From Paraburkholderia flagellata (GTDB lineage Bacteria; Pseudomonadota; Gammaproteobacteria; Burkholderiales; Burkholderiaceae), in NCBI RefSeq assembly GCF_021390645.1, contig NZ_JAJEJT010000006.1, positions 124,001 through 188,000 of the forward strand: a stretch of DNA of 64,000 bases, given 5' to 3'. Positions 19,778 through 27,775 of this stretch are shown one piece after another. Each line of letters starts with the position of its first letter. Position 1 is the stretch's first letter. A model generated the notes under the pieces. It was not told the origin of the DNA, did not search any database, and worked only from the letters and a program-made list of their open reading frames with translations. A program made the translations under genes and the position numbers.

Positions 19778-22120
19778 TCAGGCCGCCGCGACGTCGGCGC
19801 GCGGAACGCGCGGCTTGCGCGCTGGCGTTGCCATCGCCGCCGGCGCGCCGAGCACCGCACGGATCGCTTGAAGCGCCTGTTGTTGCTGCTCGGTCGGCTC
19901 GATGGCCTGAACGCGCCGGTCGGCCACCAGCTTGTCCAGCAAGGTCAGCAGCCGATTGCAGTCTTCAGGAGTCCCCAGCAGGTCGGGCAGCGTTTCGATT
20001 GCCCGCTGCGGCTCGAACGTCGCAATGATCTCCTGCTCGCCCCGAATGCGGCGCCAGTCGGCCGGCGGCAGCGTGGGCAGGTAATCGGCATATTCCTGCG
20101 CCAGTTCCCGAACCGTCTCGATGCGCGACAGCGGCAGCGGCTGCCCCTTGGGCGCAAGCAGAAATGCCGTGCGCGCGACTGCCTCGTCGTAGCCGCCGTG
20201 GCTGATCGTGGCCAGCGCTTCCCGGACGAACGGCATGCTGCGCGGGTCGGCGCTCGGCGCGGAATCTTCGCCATGCTCCTCTTGATGACCGAAGTCGTGC
20301 AGCCCGAGAAGATTCGCGTACACCGAGAAAAACAGCGCCTCGACGCCGGCATCGCGCACCGCGCGGTAGTGGTCGAGCGAAGCACTGAGCAGCTCAGAGC
20401 CGCGCCGCTCGACGTCACGCAACGGTTCGACGTCGTCCGCGCGTGCACGGCTTGCCCTGACCGTTTCGGCGAGCGGGCCGAGCGCGGCCAGCCAAGGATT
20501 CAAGTCCGAGAATGCCCACCGCTCGAAACGCAGCGGATGGAACGCGCGCAGGAGCCGCGCCGTCGTTTCGTTCGAAGCCCACCGCACATACGGTTGGACG
20601 AACAACTCATAGGCACGCTGATTGAATTCCGACACCGCGGACACGGCCTCGAACGGTTTTTCGTCCTTTCGTTGAAAAGACGGATTGAAGTACTCGACGG
20701 CCTCCTCGAGCCGATGCTCCTTGAGCGAGACGTCGTATTCGGTCTTGCCGTCCGGGCCCTTCACTTCCTTGATCGACATGCCGTAGAGGCCCGGTGCAAG
20801 CGTCTCGATCGTCTCCAGCACGTTGAATATCTGCGTGTATTCCTTCTTCGCCACCTTGCCCGAAACGAAGATGCCGAGATGGCCGATATCCCCATGCGTG
20901 AGGGCGACGATGACCTGACCGCGCGCCTTGATCTCTTCCGTGCTGCCGTACAGGTCGGCGACCCAGTTGAATGCCTGTTGCACCGGTGTGATGTTGTCGC
21001 CCATCGAAGCAAACAGAACGATGGGGACGCGGATCTCGCGCAGGTCGAACGACTTGCCGGACGGACCACGCACCTGCCCCGACCACAACCGGTTGCCGAC
21101 AAAGAGGTTATGGGTGATCCACTCGATCTCTTCCCGGTTCATCAGGTAGTAGGTGCCCCACCACCGCTCGAACTCGAGAAAACGCGCCGGCTCCGTTTCA
21201 ATATTGGCGAACACGTGATAGTACTTGTCCCACCACGTGTTCGCGGGGTTCAGATACTCGAAGTTGCTGACGAGGTTGGCGCCATCGAACTTGCCGTTGC
21301 CGAGATCCGCAGCCAGTGAGGAAAGCCAGGTGCCGCCGAGCATACCCCCGGCGTAACGCATCGGATTGGGCGCCTCGCCCTCGTTCCACGCACCGCTCCA
21401 GTAAGACATCGGAGCGCCGTTGACGACAATGGGGCCGGTATCTTCCGGGGAGGAACTGGCGAGCATCATCGCGGCCCAGCCGCCCTGACAATTCCCGACG
21501 ACTGCGGGCTTGGGGCTGTCCGGATGCAGTTCGCGCACTTTGCGCACGAACTGCTGCTCGGCTGCGCACACGTCCAGCAGCGTCTGTCCGGGTTCGGGCT
21601 CCCTGAAGAACGCGACGAAATAGACGGGATGTCCCCCGCGCAGCGCAACGCCGACCTGCGAATCGTCCTTGAAGCCGCCGATGCCCGGACCGTGTCCGGC
21701 GCGCGGATCGATGATCAGATAAGGACGCTTCTTCGCGTCGATCTCGACACCTTCCGGTGCCTTGATCGCCAACAGCACGTAGTTGACCGGACGCTCGAAG
21801 TGCCTCGCGTCGAGCACCACGTCATAGTCGAAATGCAGCGCTGGCTTGAGTCCTTCCCTGCTGCGCTCGATGAACTCGTTGCCGCGTTGGCGCAAGGTGT
21901 CCCAGAACAAGACCGAGCGCTGCGCGACATCGACTGCGTAGCGCCACGCAGTCGAGGCATCGAACTGCCCCGGGTTGGGAACGGATCCACTGTCACCGCT
22001 TATCGCGTCGCGCGTCCTCTGCCCGAAACGCTCCTGCCCCTCGCTCAGGCGCTTGCGAAGTAGTTCGAAGATCTTCAATGCAATCTCATTGTTTCGGGTC
22101 AGCTGTGTCACCTGATCCAT
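19778..22120 (-). CDS. DUF3141 protein, PHA-synthase-like alpha/beta hydrolase
   Basis: Protein of 780 residues of the DUF3141 family, with an alpha/beta-hydrolase core distantly like PhaC. A G-x-C-x-G-G nucleophile elbow (GNCQGG) has Cys211 where lipases have Ser. Asp375 in FASMGDNITP and His414 in HGDIGHLGIF complete a PHA-synthase-like Cys/Asp/His triad. PhaC proteins are about 590 residues, so roughly 200 C-terminal residues are extra. No signal peptide is seen. It leads the pta-ackA-fabI operon (32 bases to pta). A role in 3-hydroxyacyl-CoA or polyhydroxybutyrate metabolism coupled to acyl-phosphate formation is plausible but unproven. Confidence 0.88.
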   Translation of the reverse strand: MDQVTQLTRNNEIALKIFELLRKRLSEGQERFGQRTRDAISGDSGSVPNPGQFDASTAWRYAVDVAQRSVLFWDTLRQRGNEFIERSREGLKPALHFDYDVVLDARHFERPVNYVLLAIKAPEGVEIDAKKRPYLIIDPRAGHGPGIGGFKDDSQVGVALRGGHPVYFVAFFREPEPGQTLLDVCAAEQQFVRKVRELHPDSPKPAVVGNCQGGWAAMMLASSSPEDTGPIVVNGAPMSYWSGAWNEGEAPNPMRYAGGMLGGTWLSSLAADLGNGKFDGANLVSNFEYLNPANTWWDKYYHVFANIETEPARFLEFERWWGTYYLMNREEIEWITHNLFVGNRLWSGQVRGPSGKSFDLREIRVPIVLFASMGDNITPVQQAFNWVADLYGSTEEIKARGQVIVALTHGDIGHLGIFVSGKVAKKEYTQIFNVLETIETLAPGLYGMSIKEVKGPDGKTEYDVSLKEHRLEEAVEYFNPSFQRKDEKPFEAVSAVSEFNQRAYELFVQPYVRWASNETTARLLRAFHPLRFERWAFSDLNPWLAALGPLAETVRASRARADDVEPLRDVERRGSELLSASLDHYRAVRDAGVEALFFSVYANLLGLHDFGHQEEHGEDSAPSADPRSMPFVREALATISHGGYDEAVARTAFLLAPKGQPLPLSRIETVRELAQEYADYLPTLPPADWRRIRGEQEIIATFEPQRAIETLPDLLGTPEDCNRLLTLLDKLVADRRVQAIEPTEQQQQALQAIRAVLGAPAAMATPARKPRVPRADVAAA

Positions 22121-22705
22121 TCGTGGATCTCCTTAAGGGAAGCGATGTAACCTGGGCCATGTGCTCCCCATTGCCTGAAGCGCAGGGAGGAACGCCTGCT
22201 GCTGCGTCACTACGCCACGTGTCGCATGTCATTCCGACCATTTCGTCATTATGACCATGGAGGGATTATATGGCGACGACGATGAAAAAAAGATTAACTA
22301 CCGCACCCGCGTCGCTTCGACGCAGTATGGGAAATGCAAGCTGGTGCGATTGGGGGGCGCCGCCGGAAGATGACGTGCCGCGGTGTGCGGCAGACAAGGA
22401 TTTCGACGGTCAGTTGGGGATACAGCAGCGCATTCACGCACTCACGCGAAGACACCCGGGAAGATAGGCGGCTTCGATTGGAGCGGCGTTGAGGGGTGAA
22501 TGGGCCACGCATGCAGAAGATATACGAGCGGTGCGATCTCGCGCCGCTCACACCGGCTGTCAATAATTAGCCTTATAAATTACTGACAGATCCGTGCAAG
22601 CTGAAATGGGAGTCGATTTCCGAGGATGGCGTGCAGTCGATATGGCGCAGACGGGGCTGCATGCGCAGGGCAAGTGTGGCGAGCACGCGAGTCGCCAAAA
22701 CTCAC
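22121..22705. other. Intergenic region upstream of the DUF3141 operon
   Basis: The minus-strand promoter of the operon should lie here. A 65-codon plus-strand frame at 22270-22467 has a good-looking GGAGGG site six bases before its ATG, but its translation has no family resemblance, so I do not call it a gene. I found no FNR/Anr-type site (TTGAT-N4-ATCAA). Confidence 0.35.
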
Positions 22706-23311
22706 TCATCGCCCAACGCGGCGATCAGCCTTTCTCGAGTGGCCAGATATTCCGGTCCGGTTATACCGTGACTCTTTGCCGCCCTCCAGAAGCGATGTCT
22801 GCAACGCCGCGCAGATTGACCTGAATGGCATAACCGGGCCGCGGGTCGTCGCAAGTTCATAGACACGCGATTGAGCAGGCCCAAACAGCAAATGCAAATG
22901 TGAATCCCCGATCAGCAGCTTCGCGCGCCTCGCGAAACGCCCTTCGGGGTCTGCCTTGTCGGCCGGCTGGTACGCACCGGCATATTTCCGCATCCAGTCC
23001 GTGAACTTTGCCGCCGGCATCGGGCGTGCAATCGCATAGCCCTGAACGGCATCGGCCCCCAGCAGTGCAACTGCATCGATCAAGTCCGCCGTTTCGACGC
23101 CTTCCACCACCACGCTCTTACGAGCGCCTGACACAGGTTGGTTAACTGATAGATCGAACTCAGCACGTCGACGGGCGTTCGCTCGATGCCCAGCAACAGA
23201 CTACGGTCAAGCTTGATCACATCGAACGGCAACTTGCACAGACGCTCCAGCCCGTACGCCCGCACTCGCCAGTGCGACGCCAAGAACAAGAACCAGATGC
23301 TTGAGCTTCAC
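22706..23311 (-). pseudogene. Decayed EAL-domain (c-di-GMP phosphodiesterase) remnant behind a foreign signal peptide
   Basis: Reading the minus strand from 23311, a GTG start preceded by AGGAG opens KLKHLVLVLGVALASAGVRA, a good signal peptide. Around 23250 the coding sense switches to the C-terminal half of an EAL domain in another frame (GLERLCKLPFDVIKLDRSLL). A further frameshift near 23110 leads to SVVVEGVETADLIDAVALLGADAVQGYAIARPMP, the conserved EAL end. The EAL catalytic motif itself is missing. This is a deletion junction joining the 5' end of an exported-protein gene to the 3' end of an EAL gene. It is not expected to make an active enzyme. Confidence 0.78.
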
Positions 23312-23685
23312 GGTTTGTGGTCTCCTGCAGTTTTTGAAGTTTTCGGTATTCATGTCCCCGCGATCGGTTATGGAATGGATACGACATCTCGCCGCGCAAA
23401 GCGCTGCGCAGTAGAAGCGTGCCCGCCGTTGTGTCAGATTGTGTAGCAGGCCGGACAGAATTCCTTGAATGAAACTTCTGCGGCGCCCCCCCGGAAAGCC
23501 CTTCACCACGCGCGAGCGAGGCGACGGTGTGAAGCCGCTAGCAAACCGCATTTCGGTTGCCAGAGACGCCCTTGTTAATCTGGACACAGCCTAAGGGAGG
23601 AATACTAAGGAATGATGGCGTGAGGTTGAAGTAGCGCTTGAACACGCCACGCTACGTTTTGCATTCCCAAATGAAATCGCAAACG
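23312..23685. other. Intergenic region, nothing recognisable
   Basis: Between the EAL remnant and the porin terminator I see no gene, RNA or clear repeat. The sequence upstream of the GTG at 23311 could hold the old promoter of the truncated exported-protein gene. Confidence 0.3.
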
Positions 23686-23717
23686 AAAAAAGCGCGCCGG
23701 TGGCTAAACCGGCGCGC
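23686..23717 (-). terminator. Rho-independent terminator of the porin gene
   Basis: On the minus strand a perfect 10-bp stem (GCGCGCCGGT with its complement, 23692-23701 and 23708-23717) with a six-base loop is followed by a run of six T. It lies about 100 bases after the porin stop. Confidence 0.93.
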
Positions 23718-23820
23718 ACTAAACGTCAACCATACAGGCAGACGGGGAGGTGTGGAGAATCACGTCGACGCCAGTGGGCGTCTGTGCTTATTAGTGTTTT
23801 CCGCCTTTCCGGAAACGACC

Positions 23821-24972
23821 TTAGAACCGATGACGCATGCCGACCGTTACAGCGACCTGGCTCTGCGTTGTCGATGCGGGCAGCAGCCCAGCGATACTGG
23901 CCGTGGTGTCAACAACGGTAGTACCGTTATTGTAGACATCACCCGAAGCGTGCTGATAGGCGCCGGCCAGATAGACGTCCGATCGCTTGCTAAGCGAGTA
24001 GTCCGCGGCGAGGACCGCCGAGTGCCACTTCGGATCGCTCGAAGACGTTCCCGCGCCGGTCGTCTTGCCATAGGTGTAGGTATAGTTACCGACAAGCGCG
24101 AGCGCCGGCGTGAGGCTATATGTGCCATTGACTTCGATATTGTCGAAGCGCGCGTTCAGGCCACTCACGCCGAACTGCATCGCACCCTGAATGCGGGTAT
24201 GCGTCCAGAGCACGCCTGCGGTGCCCGGACCGAACGCATAGTTCGCGCCAACGCCGACCGTACGTTTGACGTTGCCGCCCAACGGCACCGTGGCCGCAGC
24301 GCTTCCGTTGGCCGCAGCGTTAGTGTCGGTATTCGTCTGGTCATAGGCAGCAGCGACCGTCAGCGGACCTGCCGAGTAGCCAGCGCCGACGCTCCAGGCG
24401 CGGCCATTGGCGAACTGGCCCGGATCGTTGCTGAAGCCGTACAAGCCCCCGAAGTGGAAGCCGGAATAGTTGGCGCTTTCGTACTTGACGGCGTTGTTGA
24501 TCGAGTATTGCGCGCCGATATTGTCGTTGTTCAGCGGGTGCGCTGCGAGATTGACAACGCCTGCCTGACCCGCCAGCGACAGCGGCGAGAGGTAATCCAC
24601 AACGGAGTCGTATTGCTTGCCGAGCGTCAGCGTGCCGTATTGTGCGCTCTCGATGCCGACATAGGCCTGACGGTTAAACATCGTGCTGTTGTTGCTGAAC
24701 TTGCCGTTCGAAAGATTGAAACCGGATTCCAGCTTGAAGATTGCCTTCATGCCACCGCCGAGGTCTTCAGCGCCCTTCAAACCGAAATAGGTATTCGAGA
24801 GCAGGCTGCTCGACTGAAGCCATGCGCTATGACCGCCAGCGTTATTGACATACGCGATACCGGCATCCAGCGACCCATAGAGGGTAACGCTGCTCTGGGC
24901 GTGTGCAGCGGCGCTGAATGCGCCAAGTGCAGCAACAGCAATCAAGGCCTTGTTGAGATTCACTTTCATCAT
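23821..24972 (-). CDS. Burkholderia-type general porin (Gram-negative porin family)
   Basis: Trimeric outer-membrane porin of 383 residues. A signal peptide (LNKALIAVAALGAFSAAAHA) is followed by the family hallmark QSSVTLYGSLDAG and the FGLKGAEDLGGGMKAIFKLESGF segment. The C-terminus is VGMRHRF, the usual terminal Phe for barrel assembly. The start follows an AAGGAACG site. The gene has its own terminator and an 18-bp palindrome about 50 bases upstream, so it is probably a single-gene unit. Confidence 0.95.
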   Translation of the reverse strand: MMKVNLNKALIAVAALGAFSAAAHAQSSVTLYGSLDAGIAYVNNAGGHSAWLQSSSLLSNTYFGLKGAEDLGGGMKAIFKLESGFNLSNGKFSNNSTMFNRQAYVGIESAQYGTLTLGKQYDSVVDYLSPLSLAGQAGVVNLAAHPLNNDNIGAQYSINNAVKYESANYSGFHFGGLYGFSNDPGQFANGRAWSVGAGYSAGPLTVAAAYDQTNTDTNAAANGSAAATVPLGGNVKRTVGVGANYAFGPGTAGVLWTHTRIQGAMQFGVSGLNARFDNIEVNGTYSLTPALALVGNYTYTYGKTTGAGTSSSDPKWHSAVLAADYSLSKRSDVYLAGAYQHASGDVYNNGTTVVDTTASIAGLLPASTTQSQVAVTVGMRHRF

Positions 24973-25021
24973 GCACGTTCCTTTTCTGGGGCATCCACTT
25001 ATTTACAGAGCACAAAAAACA

Positions 25022-25039
25022 AGCTAGAGCGCTCTAGCT
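25022..25039. promoter_or_regulatory. Perfect 18-bp palindrome upstream of the porin gene
   Basis: AGCTAGAGC followed directly by its complement GCTCTAGCT, centred about 58 bases upstream of the porin ATG. This is a likely operator for a dimeric regulator. The rest of 24973-25330, between the divergent porin and creatininase-like genes, shows no gene and should hold both promoters. Confidence 0.5.
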
Positions 25040-25330
25040 CTGACGGCACGAAATATATCCCCACTCCCCTGCTCAAGGAGTTGTAATCGCACAACTCCTC
25101 GGCTTAATACCGGTTTGCATTGAGCAAACGCAATTATCTGACTGCGAGCGGGAACGCTTTCGAAAGGCGTGGTGGCTGTAAGGCTGCGCTTACCGTGCAT
25201 CGAATTGCCGCAGGCCGGCACGAGATTTCCGGTCAACCTTGAACGGTTCGTAACCGTTGCTTTCGAACAAGGCGAAAGCGTCGCTGCGCCATTCGCGTGG
25301 ACAAAACCATCTATCAGTTGAGGCTCTGCG

Positions 25331-26146
25331 ATGAAAACTATCGTGCGACAAGCTGCCGCTGCAGTTGTTTTTTTTGCTCTCAGTCAAGCCTCTTTCGCGC
25401 AGGTACCGGCAACGGTGCAACTGGAGGATCTGACGTGGACAGAACTGCGCGACCAGATTCACGCGGGCAAGACGACGATCATCGTCCCGATTGGCGGTAC
25501 TGAGCAAAGCGGACCGTATGTCGCGCTCGGAAAGCACAACATGCGCGTCAAGGTACTCTCGGAGCGCATTGCGCAAGGGCTCGGCAACGCGATCGTCGCG
25601 CCGGTCATCGCCTATGTGCCCGAGGGCAGCTACGCACCGCCGACGTCACATATGCGATTCCCTGGCACGATCACCGTAACCGACGACGTGTTCGAGAAGA
25701 CGCTGATGTCGGCGGCCAACAGCTTCAATATTCATGGCTTCAGAAATATTGTCTTTCTCGGCGATCACGGCGGCTACCAGAAGGATATCCATAACGTCGT
25801 CGCCCAGTTGAACTCGGCCTGGGCCGGCTCGGGCGTGCGCGCATTCGCGCCGCCGGAATACTACGGCACGAGTTCGGATGGCTACACGCAGATCCTTCGT
25901 CAACATGGCGTACCCGACAACGAAATCGGCACGCACGCCGGCCTTGCGGATACGTCGCTTCTGCTCGCCGTCGCACCCGGGATGGTGAGGAGCGACAGCT
26001 TGCGCAACGCGCCACGGCCGGGCACCGCCGACGGTGTTTATGGCGGGGATCCGCGGCACTCGAGCGTCGAGCTCGGCAAACTCGGCACCGATGCGATCGT
26101 GTCGCGCACCATCGAGAGCATCAGAAAGGAAGTCGCCGCACACTGA
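25331..26146 (+). CDS. Exported creatininase-family protein
   Basis: Protein of 271 residues with a signal peptide (KTIVRQAAAAVVFFALSQASFA), so it acts in the periplasm or outside. The creatininase fold is shown by IIVPIGGTEQSGPYVALGKHN, SHMRFPGTITVTDDVFEKTL, VFLGDHGGYQ and HAGLADTSLLLAV. In cytoplasmic family members the first motif is EQHGPH…GTD, which supplies metal ligands. Here the His is replaced by Ser and the GTD by GKH, so metal binding or chemistry may differ. Creatininases hydrolyse cyclic amides. The gene is 69 bases before a beta-propeller gene on the same strand. Confidence 0.87.
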   Translation: MKTIVRQAAAAVVFFALSQASFAQVPATVQLEDLTWTELRDQIHAGKTTIIVPIGGTEQSGPYVALGKHNMRVKVLSERIAQGLGNAIVAPVIAYVPEGSYAPPTSHMRFPGTITVTDDVFEKTLMSAANSFNIHGFRNIVFLGDHGGYQKDIHNVVAQLNSAWAGSGVRAFAPPEYYGTSSDGYTQILRQHGVPDNEIGTHAGLADTSLLLAVAPGMVRSDSLRNAPRPGTADGVYGGDPRHSSVELGKLGTDAIVSRTIESIRKEVAAH

Positions 26147-26215
26147 GCGAACGCAAGCATCACCGCTACCGATCGGCTCATCCGATCCATCCAATATCCG
26201 ATAAGGAGCCTTGTC

Positions 26216-27382
26216 ATGAATTTGAGTCTGCGGCACTTCGCGGGCATCGCATCCGCCGTGTTCGTCGCACTTGGGGGCTACGCCACAAGCGCGTCGGCAG
26301 CCCAGGCAGTGACCACCGTGCAGGGCATGCCGCCCGTGGTCAATCCGGATAATCTGTACAGCGAAGCAATGGCCGGCCATCTGAGTCCCGCGGTCTCGAG
26401 CGCGATTTTGCGCGTCTACGTGCCGAACCTGCGTTCGAAGGATGTCTATGTGATCGACCCGACCACCTACAAAGTCGTCGACCGGTTCCCCGTTGGGTAC
26501 AGTCCGCAACACATCGTGCCGTCCTGGGATCTCCAAACGCTCTGGGTCGCGAACAATGCGGAAGGCCGCACCGACGGGAGCCTGACGCCGATCGACCCGA
26601 AAACCGGCAAGCCGGGCAAGGAAGTCATGGTGGACGATCCGTACAACATGTACTTCACACCTGACGGCAAGGAAGCCATCGTGGTGGCCGAAGCTCACGC
26701 GCGGCTGGACTTCCGCGACGCACATACGATGGCGCTGAAATCCAGCCTCGATGTGCCGCAATGCAAGGGCATCAATCACGCCGATTTTTCGATTGACGGA
26801 AAATACGCGATCTTCACGTGCGAATTCGGTGGCCAACTCGCCAAAATTGATCTCGTGAACCGTAAAGTGGTCGGCTATCTGGAGATCAACAAGAAGGGCA
26901 TGCCGCAGGACATCCGCATCTCGCCAGATGGTAAGGTGTTCTATGTTGCAGACATGATGGCCGACGGCGTGTTCCTCGTCGACGGCGACAGCTTCAAAAA
27001 GATCGGCTTCATCCACACGGGCGTCGGCGCGCATGGACTCTATACGAGCCGCGACGGCACGAAGCTGTATGTTGCCAATCGCGGCTCGAATGAAATTCAT
27101 GGGTCGCGCCATGGCAAGGGCGGCGTGTCGGTGATCGACTTCGCGACGCGCAAGGTGCTCGTGACCTGGCCGATCCCGGGCGGCGGCAGTCCCGACATGG
27201 GTAACGTGAGCGCCGACGGGAAGGAGCTGTGGCTGTCGGGACGCTTCGACGACGTCGTGTATGCGATCAACACGACGACGGGCGCCGTCAACTCGATCCC
27301 CGTGGGGATGGAGCCGCACGGATTGACCGTGTGGCCGCAGCCCGGCCGTTATTCGCTCGGACACACCGGAAACACGCGGTAG
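26216..27382 (+). CDS. Exported YncE-like beta-propeller protein
   Basis: Secreted seven-bladed beta-propeller protein of 388 residues with a signal peptide ending ATSASA. Repeating blade motifs include VYVIDPTTYKVVDRFPVGYSPQHIVP, LWVANNAEG, YNMYFTPDGKEAIVV, DIRISPDGKVFYVAD, TKLYVANRGSNEIHG and GNVSADGKELWLSGR. An AAGGAG site precedes the ATG. Such proteins bind small ligands, cofactors or proteins but often have no known reaction. Pairing with the exported creatininase-like gene suggests a shared periplasmic function. Confidence 0.88.
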   Translation: MNLSLRHFAGIASAVFVALGGYATSASAAQAVTTVQGMPPVVNPDNLYSEAMAGHLSPAVSSAILRVYVPNLRSKDVYVIDPTTYKVVDRFPVGYSPQHIVPSWDLQTLWVANNAEGRTDGSLTPIDPKTGKPGKEVMVDDPYNMYFTPDGKEAIVVAEAHARLDFRDAHTMALKSSLDVPQCKGINHADFSIDGKYAIFTCEFGGQLAKIDLVNRKVVGYLEINKKGMPQDIRISPDGKVFYVADMMADGVFLVDGDSFKKIGFIHTGVGAHGLYTSRDGTKLYVANRGSNEIHGSRHGKGGVSVIDFATRKVLVTWPIPGGGSPDMGNVSADGKELWLSGRFDDVVYAINTTTGAVNSIPVGMEPHGLTVWPQPGRYSLGHTGNTR

Positions 27383-27461
27383 TCGAAACATAACGGATCG
27401 GAAACATGCCCTGCGGCAGGCGCAATCGGGAATCCGGGCCGCTTCGAGCACCGCGAGCTGT

Positions 27462-27775
27462 GAATCTTCGCGCCGCCGAAGATGTCGAGCGACGGTCCGT
27501 CGAAGTTGCCTTGCGAGATGTCGTTGAACATCTACCGCGTCGCGCCTGTCGTAGCGCAGGGATCGACGTTCCGCTCCTGGGATTGCATCAAGAAAGGTCC
27601 CAGCCCTGCGATCGACGCGAGTCAGAGTGGCATTCTCCAAATCGTCCAGAACAGGATCAGCTATGTTGCCGACGACCCTTTGACTCAAGTTCTGCCTGGG
27701 GGCGCCGTTTACTACGCCAATAGATTGATAACTTTATCACCTACGCGATTGCGGCAATCGAGTCCCCCGAAATGA
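27462..27775 (+). other. Unassigned reading frame, possible gene remnant
   Basis: After an in-frame stop at 27461 a frame encodes sequence including SLNIYRVAPVVAQGSTFRSW and ILQIVQNRISYVADDPLTQ, ending just inside the next gene. It looks protein-like but I cannot assign a family, and the ATGs at 27482 or 27518 have no strong ribosome-binding site. It may be the 3' remnant of a lost gene. The rest of 27383-27461 shows nothing. Confidence 0.3.

Noticed and set aside
22121..22300. Search for an FNR/Anr box upstream of the acetate-kinase operon
   Set aside because: No TTGAT-N4-ATCAA or close variant seen.
22270..22467. 65-codon frame with a GGAGGG site before its ATG
   Set aside because: The ribosome-binding site is attractive, but the translation has no resemblance to any family and lies in the promoter area of the divergent operon.
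25646..27688. 680-codon minus-strand frame
   Set aside because: Antisense to the creatininase-like and beta-propeller genes, both of which have signal peptides, ribosome-binding sites and clear fold motifs.
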